Assembly (NCBI GenBank): GCA_965197275.1
Contig: CBDAMQ010000024.1
Span: 124,001-188,000, forward strand
Direction: 5' to 3'
Origin: DASCOT01 sp965197275
GTDB taxonomy: Bacteria > Acidobacteriota > UBA890 > WLXD01
Length of the DNA: 64,000 nt
Shown: piece after piece, positions 45,992 to 54,412 of the stretch
Layout: each line of letters begins with the position of its first letter
How positions within the stretch are numbered: position 1 is the stretch's first letter
Program-made: the position numbers and the translations under genes
The notes under the pieces: generated by a model
Databases searched by the model: none
Seen by the model: the letters and a program-made list of their open reading frames with translations, nothing else
Told to the model about the DNA's origin: nothing

Positions 45992-47334
45992 CGGTACGGG
46001 CTACCGAGCTCGTTCCCGGATTGCTCAGCATTCTGGACGACGCCAGCACCCAGGCGGAGACCGCCGATGCGCTCGTGGCATGTAGCCGGGAAGACCCCGC
46101 CTTGCTGCGCGAGTTGGTGGTCCAGCGCCGGCTCCCTTCCGTCGTCCGCCGACGGCTGGTAGGGGCGCTCAGCCAAGCCGGATCCGTCGGGGCCGCGGTT
46201 CTTGCCGAGCTCGTCGACGAGCCTGATGACCTCGTCCGCGGCGCCGCCTACGCCGCGCTCTGTCGGCTACCGCCGACCGAGCGGCCGGCACTGGCTGTCG
46301 AGCATCTGCGCGCCAACCTCGGGGACGAGCTCCGCGCCGCCTTCGATCGCTGGTTGTGCTGGCGCGACCTGAACACCGCCGCAGAAGAGATGCCGCTGCT
46401 CCTGGACGCGGTTGCCGAGCGTGTCGACGCTGACCGGGGCAGGATCCTGGCGTTGATCTGCCTCCAGCATGTCAGCCTGTCGGTGAGAACACTCAGCAAA
46501 GCGTTGGGCAGCGCCGACCGCCGCCTACGCGCCAACGCCGTCGAGCTGGTCGACAACGTTGTTACGGTCCACAAGGACCTGCTCGTCGCCTACCTGGGTG
46601 GCCCCGACCGCCGACGGGTGGAGGTGGCGCGCAGTCGCCTGCGGCTGAGCTCGAGCTCCGTGGCCGAGCGTCTTCAAGAGCTCGTCGAGGCCCGTGACCA
46701 GTGGGTGCAGGCTTGCGCCGTTCGCGCCATCGGCGTGGTCGGGGAGACCGGGTTGGCAGAGCAGGTGCGAGAGGCTCTCGAGAGCGACGATTACCGCGTT
46801 CGGTACACCGCCGCATACACTCTGCTGCAGCTGGATCGATTGACTGCTGAGGGTGCCGATGGTCGACCGCAAGCGGCACCATCTGACGACGATTCGACGG
46901 CGGCCACCAAGGAGAAAATGGGCATGGGCCTCGCCCCGCTGGAGAAGATCCTCTTTCTGAAGCAAATCCCGATGTTCAAGGAGATTCCTGGCGAGGAGAT
47001 CTCGGGACTGCTGCCGATCGTCGGCGAGGCGACGTTCCGCGAAGGCGAGCAAGTTCTTCGCCAGGGCGACGAGGGCGATTGCCTCTATATCCTGATTGAG
47101 GGCGAGGTGGCGGTGGAGATCGACGGCGACAGAATCGACGCGGTTCTTCGTACCCGCGATGTCCTTGGCGAGTTGGCGATTCTCACGGCAGAGCCGCGCG
47201 CCGCCACTTGTATCGCGTTGAGCGACGGTCTGGCACTACGCATCGATCGCGATCCGTTCTGGCAGCTGATGCGCCAGCGGCCGGAGGTATCGATCGGCGT
47301 CATTCGCGTGTTGCTGAAGTATCTGAAGAAGTGA
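45814..47334 (+). CDS. HEAT repeats and cNMP-binding domain, 3' part of the frameshifted transporter
   Basis: 506 residues from a GTG at 45814, in the -1 frame relative to the 44036 gene. Residues ~1-350 are HEAT repeats (SHRRQGARLLGELGVGGFY, D-R-R-V-R-L-T-A-I-R-A-A-L, D-Y-R-V-R-Y-T-A-A-Y-T-L). The end (~375-500) is a cyclic-nucleotide-binding domain: F-K-E-I-P-G-E-E, LRQGDEGDCLYILIEGEVAV, D-V-L-G-E-L-A-I-L-T-A-E-P-R-A-A-T with the phosphate-binding loop. The whole (transporter-HEAT-cNMP) is a known bacterial architecture, suggesting uptake or exchange gated by cAMP/cGMP. It may be a separate cytosolic protein only if the frameshift is real. Confidence 0.75.
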   Translation: MLHAGRELHGLLDSDEASHRRQGARLLGELGVGGFYAPLLEMLDDDDRRVRLTAIRAALTVRATELVPGLLSILDDASTQAETADALVACSREDPALLRELVVQRRLPSVVRRRLVGALSQAGSVGAAVLAELVDEPDDLVRGAAYAALCRLPPTERPALAVEHLRANLGDELRAAFDRWLCWRDLNTAAEEMPLLLDAVAERVDADRGRILALICLQHVSLSVRTLSKALGSADRRLRANAVELVDNVVTVHKDLLVAYLGGPDRRRVEVARSRLRLSSSSVAERLQELVEARDQWVQACAVRAIGVVGETGLAEQVREALESDDYRVRYTAAYTLLQLDRLTAEGADGRPQAAPSDDDSTAATKEKMGMGLAPLEKILFLKQIPMFKEIPGEEISGLLPIVGEATFREGEQVLRQGDEGDCLYILIEGEVAVEIDGDRIDAVLRTRDVLGELAILTAEPRAATCIALSDGLALRIDRDPFWQLMRQRPEVSIGVIRVLLKYLKK

Positions 47335-47386
47335 GCAAACGTCCGCTCGGTGCAAACCATCGCCGGGCGCACAGGATGGAGCCCTA

Positions 47387-48616
47387 ATGACATCGACCGC
47401 GTTTCGCCGAGGACCCCCGTTGCGACTGCTTTCGCTGGCCCGCCTGGCCGTCGTCTGCCTGATTTCCCTGGTGGTACTTGGCTGCGCTGTCCGCAGCCAG
47501 CAGATATCCAGCCGGGCGGTGAACTACAACGTTGCCGCCGAGCAGGCGCGCAACGAGATGTTGTTGCTCAACGTCCTGCGTGCACGCGACCGCAAGCCGA
47601 TGGTCTTTACTGGGCTGTCGAGAATCACCGGCAGCGTCCGTCAATCCGCCGGCGTCGGCGCCTCCGGCACGCTACGCAACAGTGGCGCAGATAGCCAGGG
47701 AGTGTCGGCCAACTTCAGCGTTGTCGACTCGCCGAGCTTCGATGTCGCGGTCCTCGACTCGCAGTCGTTTACGCGCGGCATCATGACGCCGCTGACCTTC
47801 GAGCTCGTCAAGTACTTCTGGGACCAGGGGTTTTCACGCGACGTCCTGTTCTTCCTGGCCGTCGAGCGCATCGAGATCGAATGTCGCTACGGTGCCGGGG
47901 TGCGCTCGTCGGAGTTCATCAACGAGGTGGGGGTCCCTTCCTGGACGGATTTCCAGGGCCTCGTAGGTGCCGTCTATCGAGGCGGAATGTGGGAGCTCGA
48001 TCCGCATCAGACGCAGCAGATAGGGCCGGCGGTCGACGGCGCCGAGGTGGGACGTCTTGGGACGTTGATTCAGGTGGCCGGCCGGCCGGTTCGGCTGCGG
48101 GAGAATGACGATGGTACCTGGCGGCTGGAGCGTCCATCGGAGACGCTCCGGCTGGTGGTGCCGGGCGTCGCGGCGTGCGCGGGCAATGTCGACTCGGCGG
48201 CACCGGGTGACGCGCCGTTGCTGCACCTGTACGACTCCAAGGCAGCCTACCTCGCCGCATCCGAGCAGGATCCCGGCGAGTTCAAAGGGCGGGTAGTCCT
48301 GCGATCGCCACAATCGATCCTGTTTTATCTGGGCGAGATCATGAGGCCCGGCAGACAGGTGCACATCATCGCGCGGTCCCCGAACCAGAGCACTGCCGAG
48401 CGCCGGCTGTTCGTCGCAACGCCGGCCTCGGAGTGCACCAAGACAGTCATCACGGTCAACTACGATGGTCAGCAGTACTCGGTGCCGGACGGCGCGGCCG
48501 CATGCAGCGGCGGGCGGGCGATGCAATCGCTGGCACTTTCGGCGCAGCTACTCTCCCTGCAGCAATCGGCCAGCGATCTGCCGGCTACTGGGACGGTCCG
48601 CATCATTGGCCAGTAG
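47387..48616 (+). CDS. Lipoprotein of unknown function
   Basis: 409 residues. Basic N-terminus, hydrophobic segment and lipobox V-V-L-G-C near residue 32, then a conserved-looking A-R-N-E-M-L-L-L-N-V-L-R-A-R-D-R-K-P-M stretch that I have seen in hypothetical lipoproteins of several proteobacteria and acidobacteria, without a name. The middle and C-terminal parts contain L-I-Q-V-A-G-R-P-V and I-L-F-Y-L-G-E-I-M-R. Residues ~75-110 are Ser/Gly-rich. A membrane-anchored envelope protein; nothing supports a catalytic role. Confidence 0.7.
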   Translation: MTSTAFRRGPPLRLLSLARLAVVCLISLVVLGCAVRSQQISSRAVNYNVAAEQARNEMLLLNVLRARDRKPMVFTGLSRITGSVRQSAGVGASGTLRNSGADSQGVSANFSVVDSPSFDVAVLDSQSFTRGIMTPLTFELVKYFWDQGFSRDVLFFLAVERIEIECRYGAGVRSSEFINEVGVPSWTDFQGLVGAVYRGGMWELDPHQTQQIGPAVDGAEVGRLGTLIQVAGRPVRLRENDDGTWRLERPSETLRLVVPGVAACAGNVDSAAPGDAPLLHLYDSKAAYLAASEQDPGEFKGRVVLRSPQSILFYLGEIMRPGRQVHIIARSPNQSTAERRLFVATPASECTKTVITVNYDGQQYSVPDGAAACSGGRAMQSLALSAQLLSLQQSASDLPATGTVRIIGQ

Positions 48617-48659
48617 CGCCGTAGCGGTCGCAGATCTGCCGTAGCGTTGGAAGTTGCCG

Positions 48660-48681
48660 TTGGCTGGCACGTAGCAGCCAA
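48660..48681. terminator. Hairpin between convergent genes
   Basis: TTGGCTG (48660-48666) pairs with CAGCCAA (48675-48681), 8-base loop. It sits in the 71-base gap between the lipoprotein and GNAT stops, so it may end both transcripts. No T-run. Confidence 0.45.
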
Positions 48682-48687
48682 TGGTGC

Positions 48688-49314
48688 TCAAGGCGAGCGA
48701 TAGTCCGGGTTGTCCCACACGATAAGCACGGCCCAGTTTCCGACCGCTGCGTCGCCCATGTAGTCGGGGATCGCCGTTCGAGCCTGGAAGCCACGGGCGA
48801 TCTGAAACGACAGCGTCGGATCGTGAAGCTCGCCAGCCGTGACTCGCCGGATGTACTCGTCGGCGCTCATTGTGTCGAGGTGGTCGGCGTAGCCCAGTAT
48901 GACCCCTCCGGCCACGATGCCACGGCGGTTCTGATCGCGCACCACCTGCTTGCGTAGTCGGTAGAGCTCGCTTCCGAGACCGCGGCCGCGATACTCCGGC
49001 AGCACGCTGATATCGATGCCGTAGTACCACTGCCCGTTGGCGTCGTGGTTGGCGTACTGGTGTTTGCCGGCCAGGTCCTGAAGCGAGTGGGTGACGTCGT
49101 CGAAATCGATATCGAGGAATATCCCGAGGCCCATACCTACGGGTTCGCTACCGTCCAGCGCGACGAAGCCGCCCTCGGGAAACACGGTGCAGTAGAAGCG
49201 GATGTCCTCCTCATTGAGGAGGTCGTAGCCGCTCAAGCCGGGGAAGGCTCGACGCTCGATCACGGCGCACGCCGCCGCATGCCGGGGCTGGATCTGGACG
49301 TAACGTATTGCCAT
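48688..49314 (-). CDS. GNAT-family N-acetyltransferase
   Basis: 208 residues. Acetyl-CoA binding motif L-P-E-Y-R-G-R-G-L-G-S-E-L-Y (R-x-x-G-x-G/A) in the middle, preceded by the strand G-I-D-I-S-V. The N-terminal A-C-A-V-I-E-R-R-A-F-P and the F-V-A-L-D-G-S-E-P-V-G-M-G strand fit the GNAT fold. A longer C-terminus (D-T-M-S-A-D-E-Y-I-R-R-V-T-A-G-E) recurs in a GNAT subfamily whose substrate I do not know. It acts in the cytoplasm and is divergent from the formate-THF ligase gene. Confidence 0.82.
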   Translation of the reverse strand: MAIRYVQIQPRHAAACAVIERRAFPGLSGYDLLNEEDIRFYCTVFPEGGFVALDGSEPVGMGLGIFLDIDFDDVTHSLQDLAGKHQYANHDANGQWYYGIDISVLPEYRGRGLGSELYRLRKQVVRDQNRRGIVAGGVILGYADHLDTMSADEYIRRVTAGELHDPTLSFQIARGFQARTAIPDYMGDAAVGNWAVLIVWDNPDYRSP

Positions 49315-49424
49315 GGACCCGATCGATGATACCCGGTGGAGTGCGCCACGCTAACGGCTTCCCTAGAATAGGTCGGCTCCCCAGCCACCGACCTCCGAGA
49401 CAAGAACCGTACAGGACCGACTCT

Positions 49425-51089
49425 ATGAGCTTTCCCGCCGACTTCGAGATCGCCAGCGCCGCGACTTTGCGGCCCATCACCGATGTGGCGGCTGAGCTCG
49501 GGCTAGGGCCCGATGACCTCGATTTGTACGGATCCGACAAGGCGAAGCTGCGTCAGGGTACGCTCGATCGCCTGCAACCGAAGGGCAAGCTGGTGATCGT
49601 CACCGCGACGACACCGACTCGCGCGGGCGAGGGCAAGACCACGGTGAGCGTGGGCCTTTCGCAAGCACTGCGGCGCATCGGCCAGAAGGTCGCCACGGCG
49701 ATCCGTGAGCCCAGCCTGGGACCGATTTTCGGCATCAAGGGCGGCGCCGCCGGCGGCGGCTATTCGCAGGTTCTGCCCATGGAGGACATCAACCTTCATT
49801 TCACCGGCGACTTGCACGCCATAACGTCGGCGAACGGGTTGCTGGCGGCGGTTATAGACAACCATATGCAGCAGGGCAACAAGCTCGGCATAGACGCCCG
49901 GCGTATCACCTGGCGACGCTGCATCGACATGAACGATCGCGCCTTGCGCCGCCTGGTCATCGGACTCGGCGGCCCTATGAGCGGCGTACCCCGGGAAGAC
50001 GGATTCGTCATTACTGCGGCTAGCGAAGTCATGGCGACATTCTGTCTGGCGAGCGATATCAACGACCTCGAGGCTCGCCTCGGCCGCATCATCGTTGGCG
50101 CCGACTACGAGGGTCGTCCGGTGCTGGCACGCGACCTCGAGGTCACCGGGGCGATGACGATGCTGCTTCGGGATGCCATCCGGCCAAACCTGGTGCAGAC
50201 GCTGGAGGGAGGCCCGGCCTTCGTACACGGTGGCCCGTTCGCGAACATCGCGCATGGCTGCAACACGCTGGCGGCGACGCGGGCCGCGATGTCGCTGGCG
50301 GATATAGTGGTCACAGAAGCGGGGTTCGGCTCCGACCTCGGGTTCGAGAAGTTCTGCAATATCAAGTGCCGTCTTGGAGGCATCAGTCCGCAGGCCGCAG
50401 TGCTGGTGACCACCATCCGGGCACTGAAGCTACATGGCGGTGCGGCGGACCTCGCGGCCGAGGACGTCGGAGCAGTCAAGGCAGGTACGGCTAACCTCGA
50501 CGCCCACGTTGCCAACGTTCGTCAACACGGTCTACCGCCGCTGGTTGCGATCAATCGGTTCGCAACCGATACGGACGCCGAGCTCAACGCCGTGCTGGAA
50601 CATTGCGCCTCCCACGATGTCCGCGCGGACATTCTCGATATCCACGCACACGGCGGTGAGGGTGGTGAGGCCTTCGCTCACGAGGTCGTGGCGGCACTCG
50701 ATAGCGGCGAGGCTGATTTCAAACACGTCTACGAGACGGATCGTCCGATTGCCGACAAGATCGAGGCGATCGCGACGAGCGTCTACGGCGCCGGGCGTGT
50801 CGAGCTGAGCTCGAAGGCCCGCAAGTCGATCGACTTTCTCGAGGCCAACGGCCTCGGAGATACGCCGGTATGCATGGCCAAGACGCCCGCATCGTTGGCC
50901 GATGATGCGACTCGCTTGGGTCGACCAACCGGCTTTACGGTCAACGTCCAGGACGTTACGCCATCGGCAGGGGCAGGGTTCGTCGTCGCCCACCTGGGCA
51001 ACGTCATGACGATGCCGGGCCTTCCCCGCGTGCCGGCGGCCAGCCGCATGCGCGTCACCCCCGAGGGCGGCGTGGAAGGTCTGTTCTGA
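49425..51089 (+). CDS. fhs: Formate-tetrahydrofolate ligase
   Basis: 554 residues, the usual size. It makes 10-formyl-THF from formate, THF and ATP. Seen: P-loop T-P-T-R-A-G-E-G-K-T-T-V, EPSLGPIFGIKGGAAGGGYS, PMEDINLHFTGD, NIAHGCNT, EAGFGSDLGFEKFCNIKC and the C-terminal M-P-G-L-P-R-V-P-A-A. The ATG at 49425 begins the conserved M-S-F-P-A-D-F-E-I-A; earlier in-frame starts overlap the GNAT promoter region. With MetH at 20 kb it gives the window a C1-unit theme; it may feed formate carbon into biosynthesis. Confidence 0.97.
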   Translation: MSFPADFEIASAATLRPITDVAAELGLGPDDLDLYGSDKAKLRQGTLDRLQPKGKLVIVTATTPTRAGEGKTTVSVGLSQALRRIGQKVATAIREPSLGPIFGIKGGAAGGGYSQVLPMEDINLHFTGDLHAITSANGLLAAVIDNHMQQGNKLGIDARRITWRRCIDMNDRALRRLVIGLGGPMSGVPREDGFVITAASEVMATFCLASDINDLEARLGRIIVGADYEGRPVLARDLEVTGAMTMLLRDAIRPNLVQTLEGGPAFVHGGPFANIAHGCNTLAATRAAMSLADIVVTEAGFGSDLGFEKFCNIKCRLGGISPQAAVLVTTIRALKLHGGAADLAAEDVGAVKAGTANLDAHVANVRQHGLPPLVAINRFATDTDAELNAVLEHCASHDVRADILDIHAHGGEGGEAFAHEVVAALDSGEADFKHVYETDRPIADKIEAIATSVYGAGRVELSSKARKSIDFLEANGLGDTPVCMAKTPASLADDATRLGRPTGFTVNVQDVTPSAGAGFVVAHLGNVMTMPGLPRVPAASRMRVTPEGGVEGLF

Positions 51090-51119
51090 GTTCCGAGAAC
51101 GACAGCCGGTAACCCGGCC

Positions 51120-52607
51120 GTGGGTGCAGGCGACTTGCAAGAACTGCTGGGCGGCGCCGACGGGCTGCTACTTGCCGCGGTCGGCTTCGCGGCCGCGGCG
51201 AGCGCCGCGCTCCATGCGCTGCTGTTCAAGCGTGACCCGCGGTCGGCGCTCGGCTGGATCGCGGTCTCGGTGACCTTCCCGCTGGTCGGGCCAGCCCTCT
51301 ACTACGTGTTCGGCATCAATCGCATCCGTACTCGGGCGAAGCGGTTGCACACCGACTCACCCGACGAGATCAAGCACCGACCGGGGGCAGGGGCGCCCCC
51401 GGACATGCAAGCCGGTGCCGGGGACGTGATCTCCGTTGACCGCTCTGTTCCCACGGGTGGCAAGCTCGGTGACCTCGTACGGCTTGGTCGGATCGTCACT
51501 CGGCGCCGGCTGACGGCAGGCAACACGGTCACCGTCCTGGAGAACGGCGAGGGCGCCTATCCGCCGATGATCGAAGCGATCCGGTCAGCCCGGCATAGTG
51601 TCTACCTGGCAACCTACATCTTCGAGCCGAACGCCACCGGTCGGAGATTCGTCGACGCGTTGGAGGCCGCGAGCGCCCGCGGCGCGGAGGTTCGCGTCCT
51701 GGTCGATGGCGTGGGCGAGCTCTACGGCCGGCCGCGCATCTCCAAACTGCTCGGCCGACTGGGCGTCCCGAACGCTCGCTTTCTGCCACCGCGTCTCCTG
51801 CCGCCGCAGCTCGCGATCAACCTCCGCAACCATCGCAAGATCCTGGTGGTGGACGGGAGAGTAGCCTTCACCGGAGGAATGAACATCGGTGACCGACATT
51901 TGGCCGATGCCAGTGATCCAGATCGCGTAGCGGACCTTCATTTCGGCCTCCGCGGCCCGGCGGTCAGACAGGTCGAGCGCGTCTTTCTGGACGATTGGGA
52001 GTTCACCACCGGAGAGGAGCTGCAGCCGTCACCCATGCCCGAGGAGGATCCGCACGGACCTGCGCTGGCACGCGTCGTCGTGGATGGGCCGAACGAGGAC
52101 CTCGACCGCCTGGCGGCGATCCTCATTGGCGCCGTCGGCGCCGCCCGCCGGCGCGTGTGGATCATGACCCCGTACTTCCTGCCACCCCGCGAGCTCGTTG
52201 CGGCGCTCAAGGCGGCGGCCCTACGCGGCATCGAGGTCAGCGTCATCCTGCCGGCGAAGAACAACCTGCCATACGTTCATTGGGCATCAAGGAACATCCT
52301 TTGGGAGCTGCTCCACTGGGGTGTGCGAGTGTTCTACCAACCGCCCCCGTTCGCGCACTCGAAGTTGCTGCTGGTCGACGATGAGTACGTGCAGATCGGT
52401 TCGGCGAACATCGACCCACGCTCGCTGCGGCTCAACTTCGAGCTTTCGCTTGAGATCTATGATCGCGCCCTGGCGGGGAAGCTCGACGCCTACGCGAGCG
52501 ATCGGATCGACAGCTCGCGCCAGGTGAGCTTTGCCGAGCTCGATCAGCGGCGCCTGTGGATCCGGATCCGCGACGCAATTGCATCCTTGTTCGCGCCGTA
52601 TCTTTAG
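51120..52607 (+). CDS. cls: Cardiolipin synthase (two-HKD phospholipase D family)
   Basis: 495 residues. Two N-terminal hydrophobic segments (about 16-35 and 45-65, the latter with P-L-V-G-P-A-L-Y-Y-V-F-G typical of Cls), then two PLD domains with complete HKD motifs: N-H-R-K-I-L-V-V-D-G-R-V-A-F-T-G-G-M-N and A-H-S-K-L-L-L-V-D-D-E-Y-V-Q-I-G-S-A-N-I. Joins two phosphatidylglycerols into cardiolipin at the inner membrane. The start is a GTG at 51120, 30 bases after fhs, so perhaps one transcript. Confidence 0.92.
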   Translation: MGAGDLQELLGGADGLLLAAVGFAAAASAALHALLFKRDPRSALGWIAVSVTFPLVGPALYYVFGINRIRTRAKRLHTDSPDEIKHRPGAGAPPDMQAGAGDVISVDRSVPTGGKLGDLVRLGRIVTRRRLTAGNTVTVLENGEGAYPPMIEAIRSARHSVYLATYIFEPNATGRRFVDALEAASARGAEVRVLVDGVGELYGRPRISKLLGRLGVPNARFLPPRLLPPQLAINLRNHRKILVVDGRVAFTGGMNIGDRHLADASDPDRVADLHFGLRGPAVRQVERVFLDDWEFTTGEELQPSPMPEEDPHGPALARVVVDGPNEDLDRLAAILIGAVGAARRRVWIMTPYFLPPRELVAALKAAALRGIEVSVILPAKNNLPYVHWASRNILWELLHWGVRVFYQPPPFAHSKLLLVDDEYVQIGSANIDPRSLRLNFELSLEIYDRALAGKLDAYASDRIDSSRQVSFAELDQRRLWIRIRDAIASLFAPYL

Positions 52608-52638
52608 GACGACATCAGTCCGTCGGCCGTGCGGTGAC

Positions 52639-53115
52639 TCACGATCTCTTCCACAGCGGCGTCATCTTGTCGTCCAGCAGGTACAGGCTCGGGGAGCCGT
52701 CGGCCTGGATCGCCATCGCTGCGCGTGGTGCTCCTTCAGCATCGCGGAGAATCACGAATGCGGTGTCCCCCCGTTCACCGACTACCGCACGGGGGTTGCC
52801 GTCGCCGTTGAAGAAACTCAGGATCGGTCCGGCGGGCTCTACGGCGATAGCCGCCCGTAGACGTCCGTCGGTATCGAAGAGCGTCAGGCCGGGCTCGCTG
52901 TCGTTGATGCCGAGTTGCGCCCGCGCATGCCCGTTGGCATCGCGGACGACGAACGTCTCTGCCTCGACGACGCGGGCGCGCGGGGCCTGGCCGCTGACGA
53001 CCAACAACGTGACCCCGACCGTGATCGCCACGGACGTGAGCCGCCACCGCCGCTCCCGCCGCTCTGCTTGCTGTAAGCGATGCTCGATGCTGGCGATGCG
53101 CTCGACGATCCTCAT
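52639..53115 (-). CDS. Membrane-anchored protein of unknown function
   Basis: 158 residues from the ATG at 53115; a TTG at 53118 is just in front. N-terminal amphipathic, charged helix (I-V-E-R-I-A-S-I-E-H-R-L-Q-Q-A-E-R-R-E-R-R-W), then one membrane segment (residues ~27-44), then a periplasmic part with repeated F-x-V-R-D-A-N-G, L-F-D-T-D-G-R, F-F-N-G-D-G-N, L-R-D-A-E-G-A and Q-A-D-G-S turns: four or five strands alternating with D-G-type turns. I do not recognise a family, though the turn repeat is similar to other bacterial beta-repeat proteins. It is divergent from the asparaginase gene. Confidence 0.62.
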   Translation of the reverse strand: MRIVERIASIEHRLQQAERRERRWRLTSVAITVGVTLLVVSGQAPRARVVEAETFVVRDANGHARAQLGINDSEPGLTLFDTDGRLRAAIAVEPAGPILSFFNGDGNPRAVVGERGDTAFVILRDAEGAPRAAMAIQADGSPSLYLLDDKMTPLWKRS

Positions 53116-53276
53116 CAACTCAAATCTCCGTCGTTGAAGGTCCGGTGGGTGGCGAGCCTGCGCTTGCTACCGGCATCAGCCGCTGCCACAGTTTGCGAGC
53201 CGCCGCCCGGCGGCCGCAACCGGCAGCTGGCCGTGGCCGGAAGCGTACGACGTACTCCTGGAGTCAGGACGCAAGC

Positions 53277-54209
53277 TTGACCGTTGCTCTCGCAGTCCAC
53301 GGCGGTGCCTGGAATGTCCCCGACGGGGAGATCCGGCAGCATCTCGTCGGGGTGTCGGCGGCGTTGCGCGTCGGCTGGAAGATCTTGCGAGCCGGGGCGG
53401 GGTCGATCGACGTCGTCGAACACGTTGTGCGCGTCCTCGAGAACGATCCGGCGTTCAATGCCGGCAAGGGTTCACACCTCAACCGTCTCGGCCGCGTGGA
53501 GCTCGATGCATCGATCATGGAGGGCGATGGTTTGGACGCTGGCGCGGTTGCCGCGGTGGAGGGTGTGCGGAATCCGGTTACCCTCGCACGCCGGGTGATG
53601 GATGCATCACCGCACGTACTGCTCGTCGGCGCCGGTGCGCGGCGCTTTGCAGAGGAGCACGGTGTGCCGTTGTGCCGGGCGCGAGATCTGCTCGTCGGCC
53701 GGGCTCGGGAGCGGTATATGCGCGTGCGTGCCGGCGAGACCGCGCTGATCGATGAGGAGTTCGCTCCCGGCCCTGACGATCATATGGGCACGGTTGGTGC
53801 TGTCTGTCGGGATCGGGATGGCCTGATCGCAGCCGCCACCTCCACCGGTGGCACGTTGGACAAGTACCCGGGTCGGGTAGGGGACTCGCCTCTCATCGGC
53901 GCCGGTACCTACGCCGACTCACGACACGGCGGGGCCTCTTCCACTGGCTGGGGAGAGGGGATCTTGCGCGTGGTGATGGCCAAGACGGCGGTCGCCTGCC
54001 TGGCGGGTGGGCACGACGCCGCGGCGGCGGGCCGCGCCGCGATCGCTGATCTGGAGCGCGTTGACGGGCGCGGTGGGCTTATCGTCGTAGACCACGCCGG
54101 GCGCTCAGCGGCGGTCTTCAATACGCCGCGTATGGCCCGTGGGCTGGGCACCCTGGATGGCGGGCTTCGAGTGGGGGTAGAGGCTGAGCTGGTTGACTTG
54201 AACGTTTGA
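53277..54209 (+). CDS. Isoaspartyl peptidase / type 2 L-asparaginase (Ntn hydrolase)
   Basis: 310 residues from a TTG at 53277 (AGGA at 53266-53269); earlier starts in the frame are not conserved sequence. Opens V-A-L-A-V-H-G-G-A-W-N and shows D-P-A-F-N-A-G-K-G-S, then H-M-G-T-V-G-A-V, where the Thr is the autocatalytic nucleophile, and later A-A-A-T-S-T-G-G-T, R-V-G-D-S-P-L-I-G-A-G-T-Y-A. The precursor self-cleaves into alpha and beta chains. It hydrolyses beta-aspartyl peptides and asparagine, complementing iadA at 18.7 kb. Confidence 0.92.
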   Translation: MTVALAVHGGAWNVPDGEIRQHLVGVSAALRVGWKILRAGAGSIDVVEHVVRVLENDPAFNAGKGSHLNRLGRVELDASIMEGDGLDAGAVAAVEGVRNPVTLARRVMDASPHVLLVGAGARRFAEEHGVPLCRARDLLVGRARERYMRVRAGETALIDEEFAPGPDDHMGTVGAVCRDRDGLIAAATSTGGTLDKYPGRVGDSPLIGAGTYADSRHGGASSTGWGEGILRVVMAKTAVACLAGGHDAAAAGRAAIADLERVDGRGGLIVVDHAGRSAAVFNTPRMARGLGTLDGGLRVGVEAELVDLNV

Positions 54210-54412
54210 TTAACTCGGGACGGAACGTGCGCCTTTTCGGTACGCGTCGTCCCATAACCGGACACCTGAGCAAGGGGCTGATGCTTGCACATGCGCTACT
54301 ACGGGCCGCCAGAGGCGTGAGACTTCGACAAGCTGGCACAGGGCTTGCTCCTATAAGTCGGCGCGGCCGGGTCCGACACCGGGCGAACCTGAACGACCCC
54401 TCGCTGGAGCCG

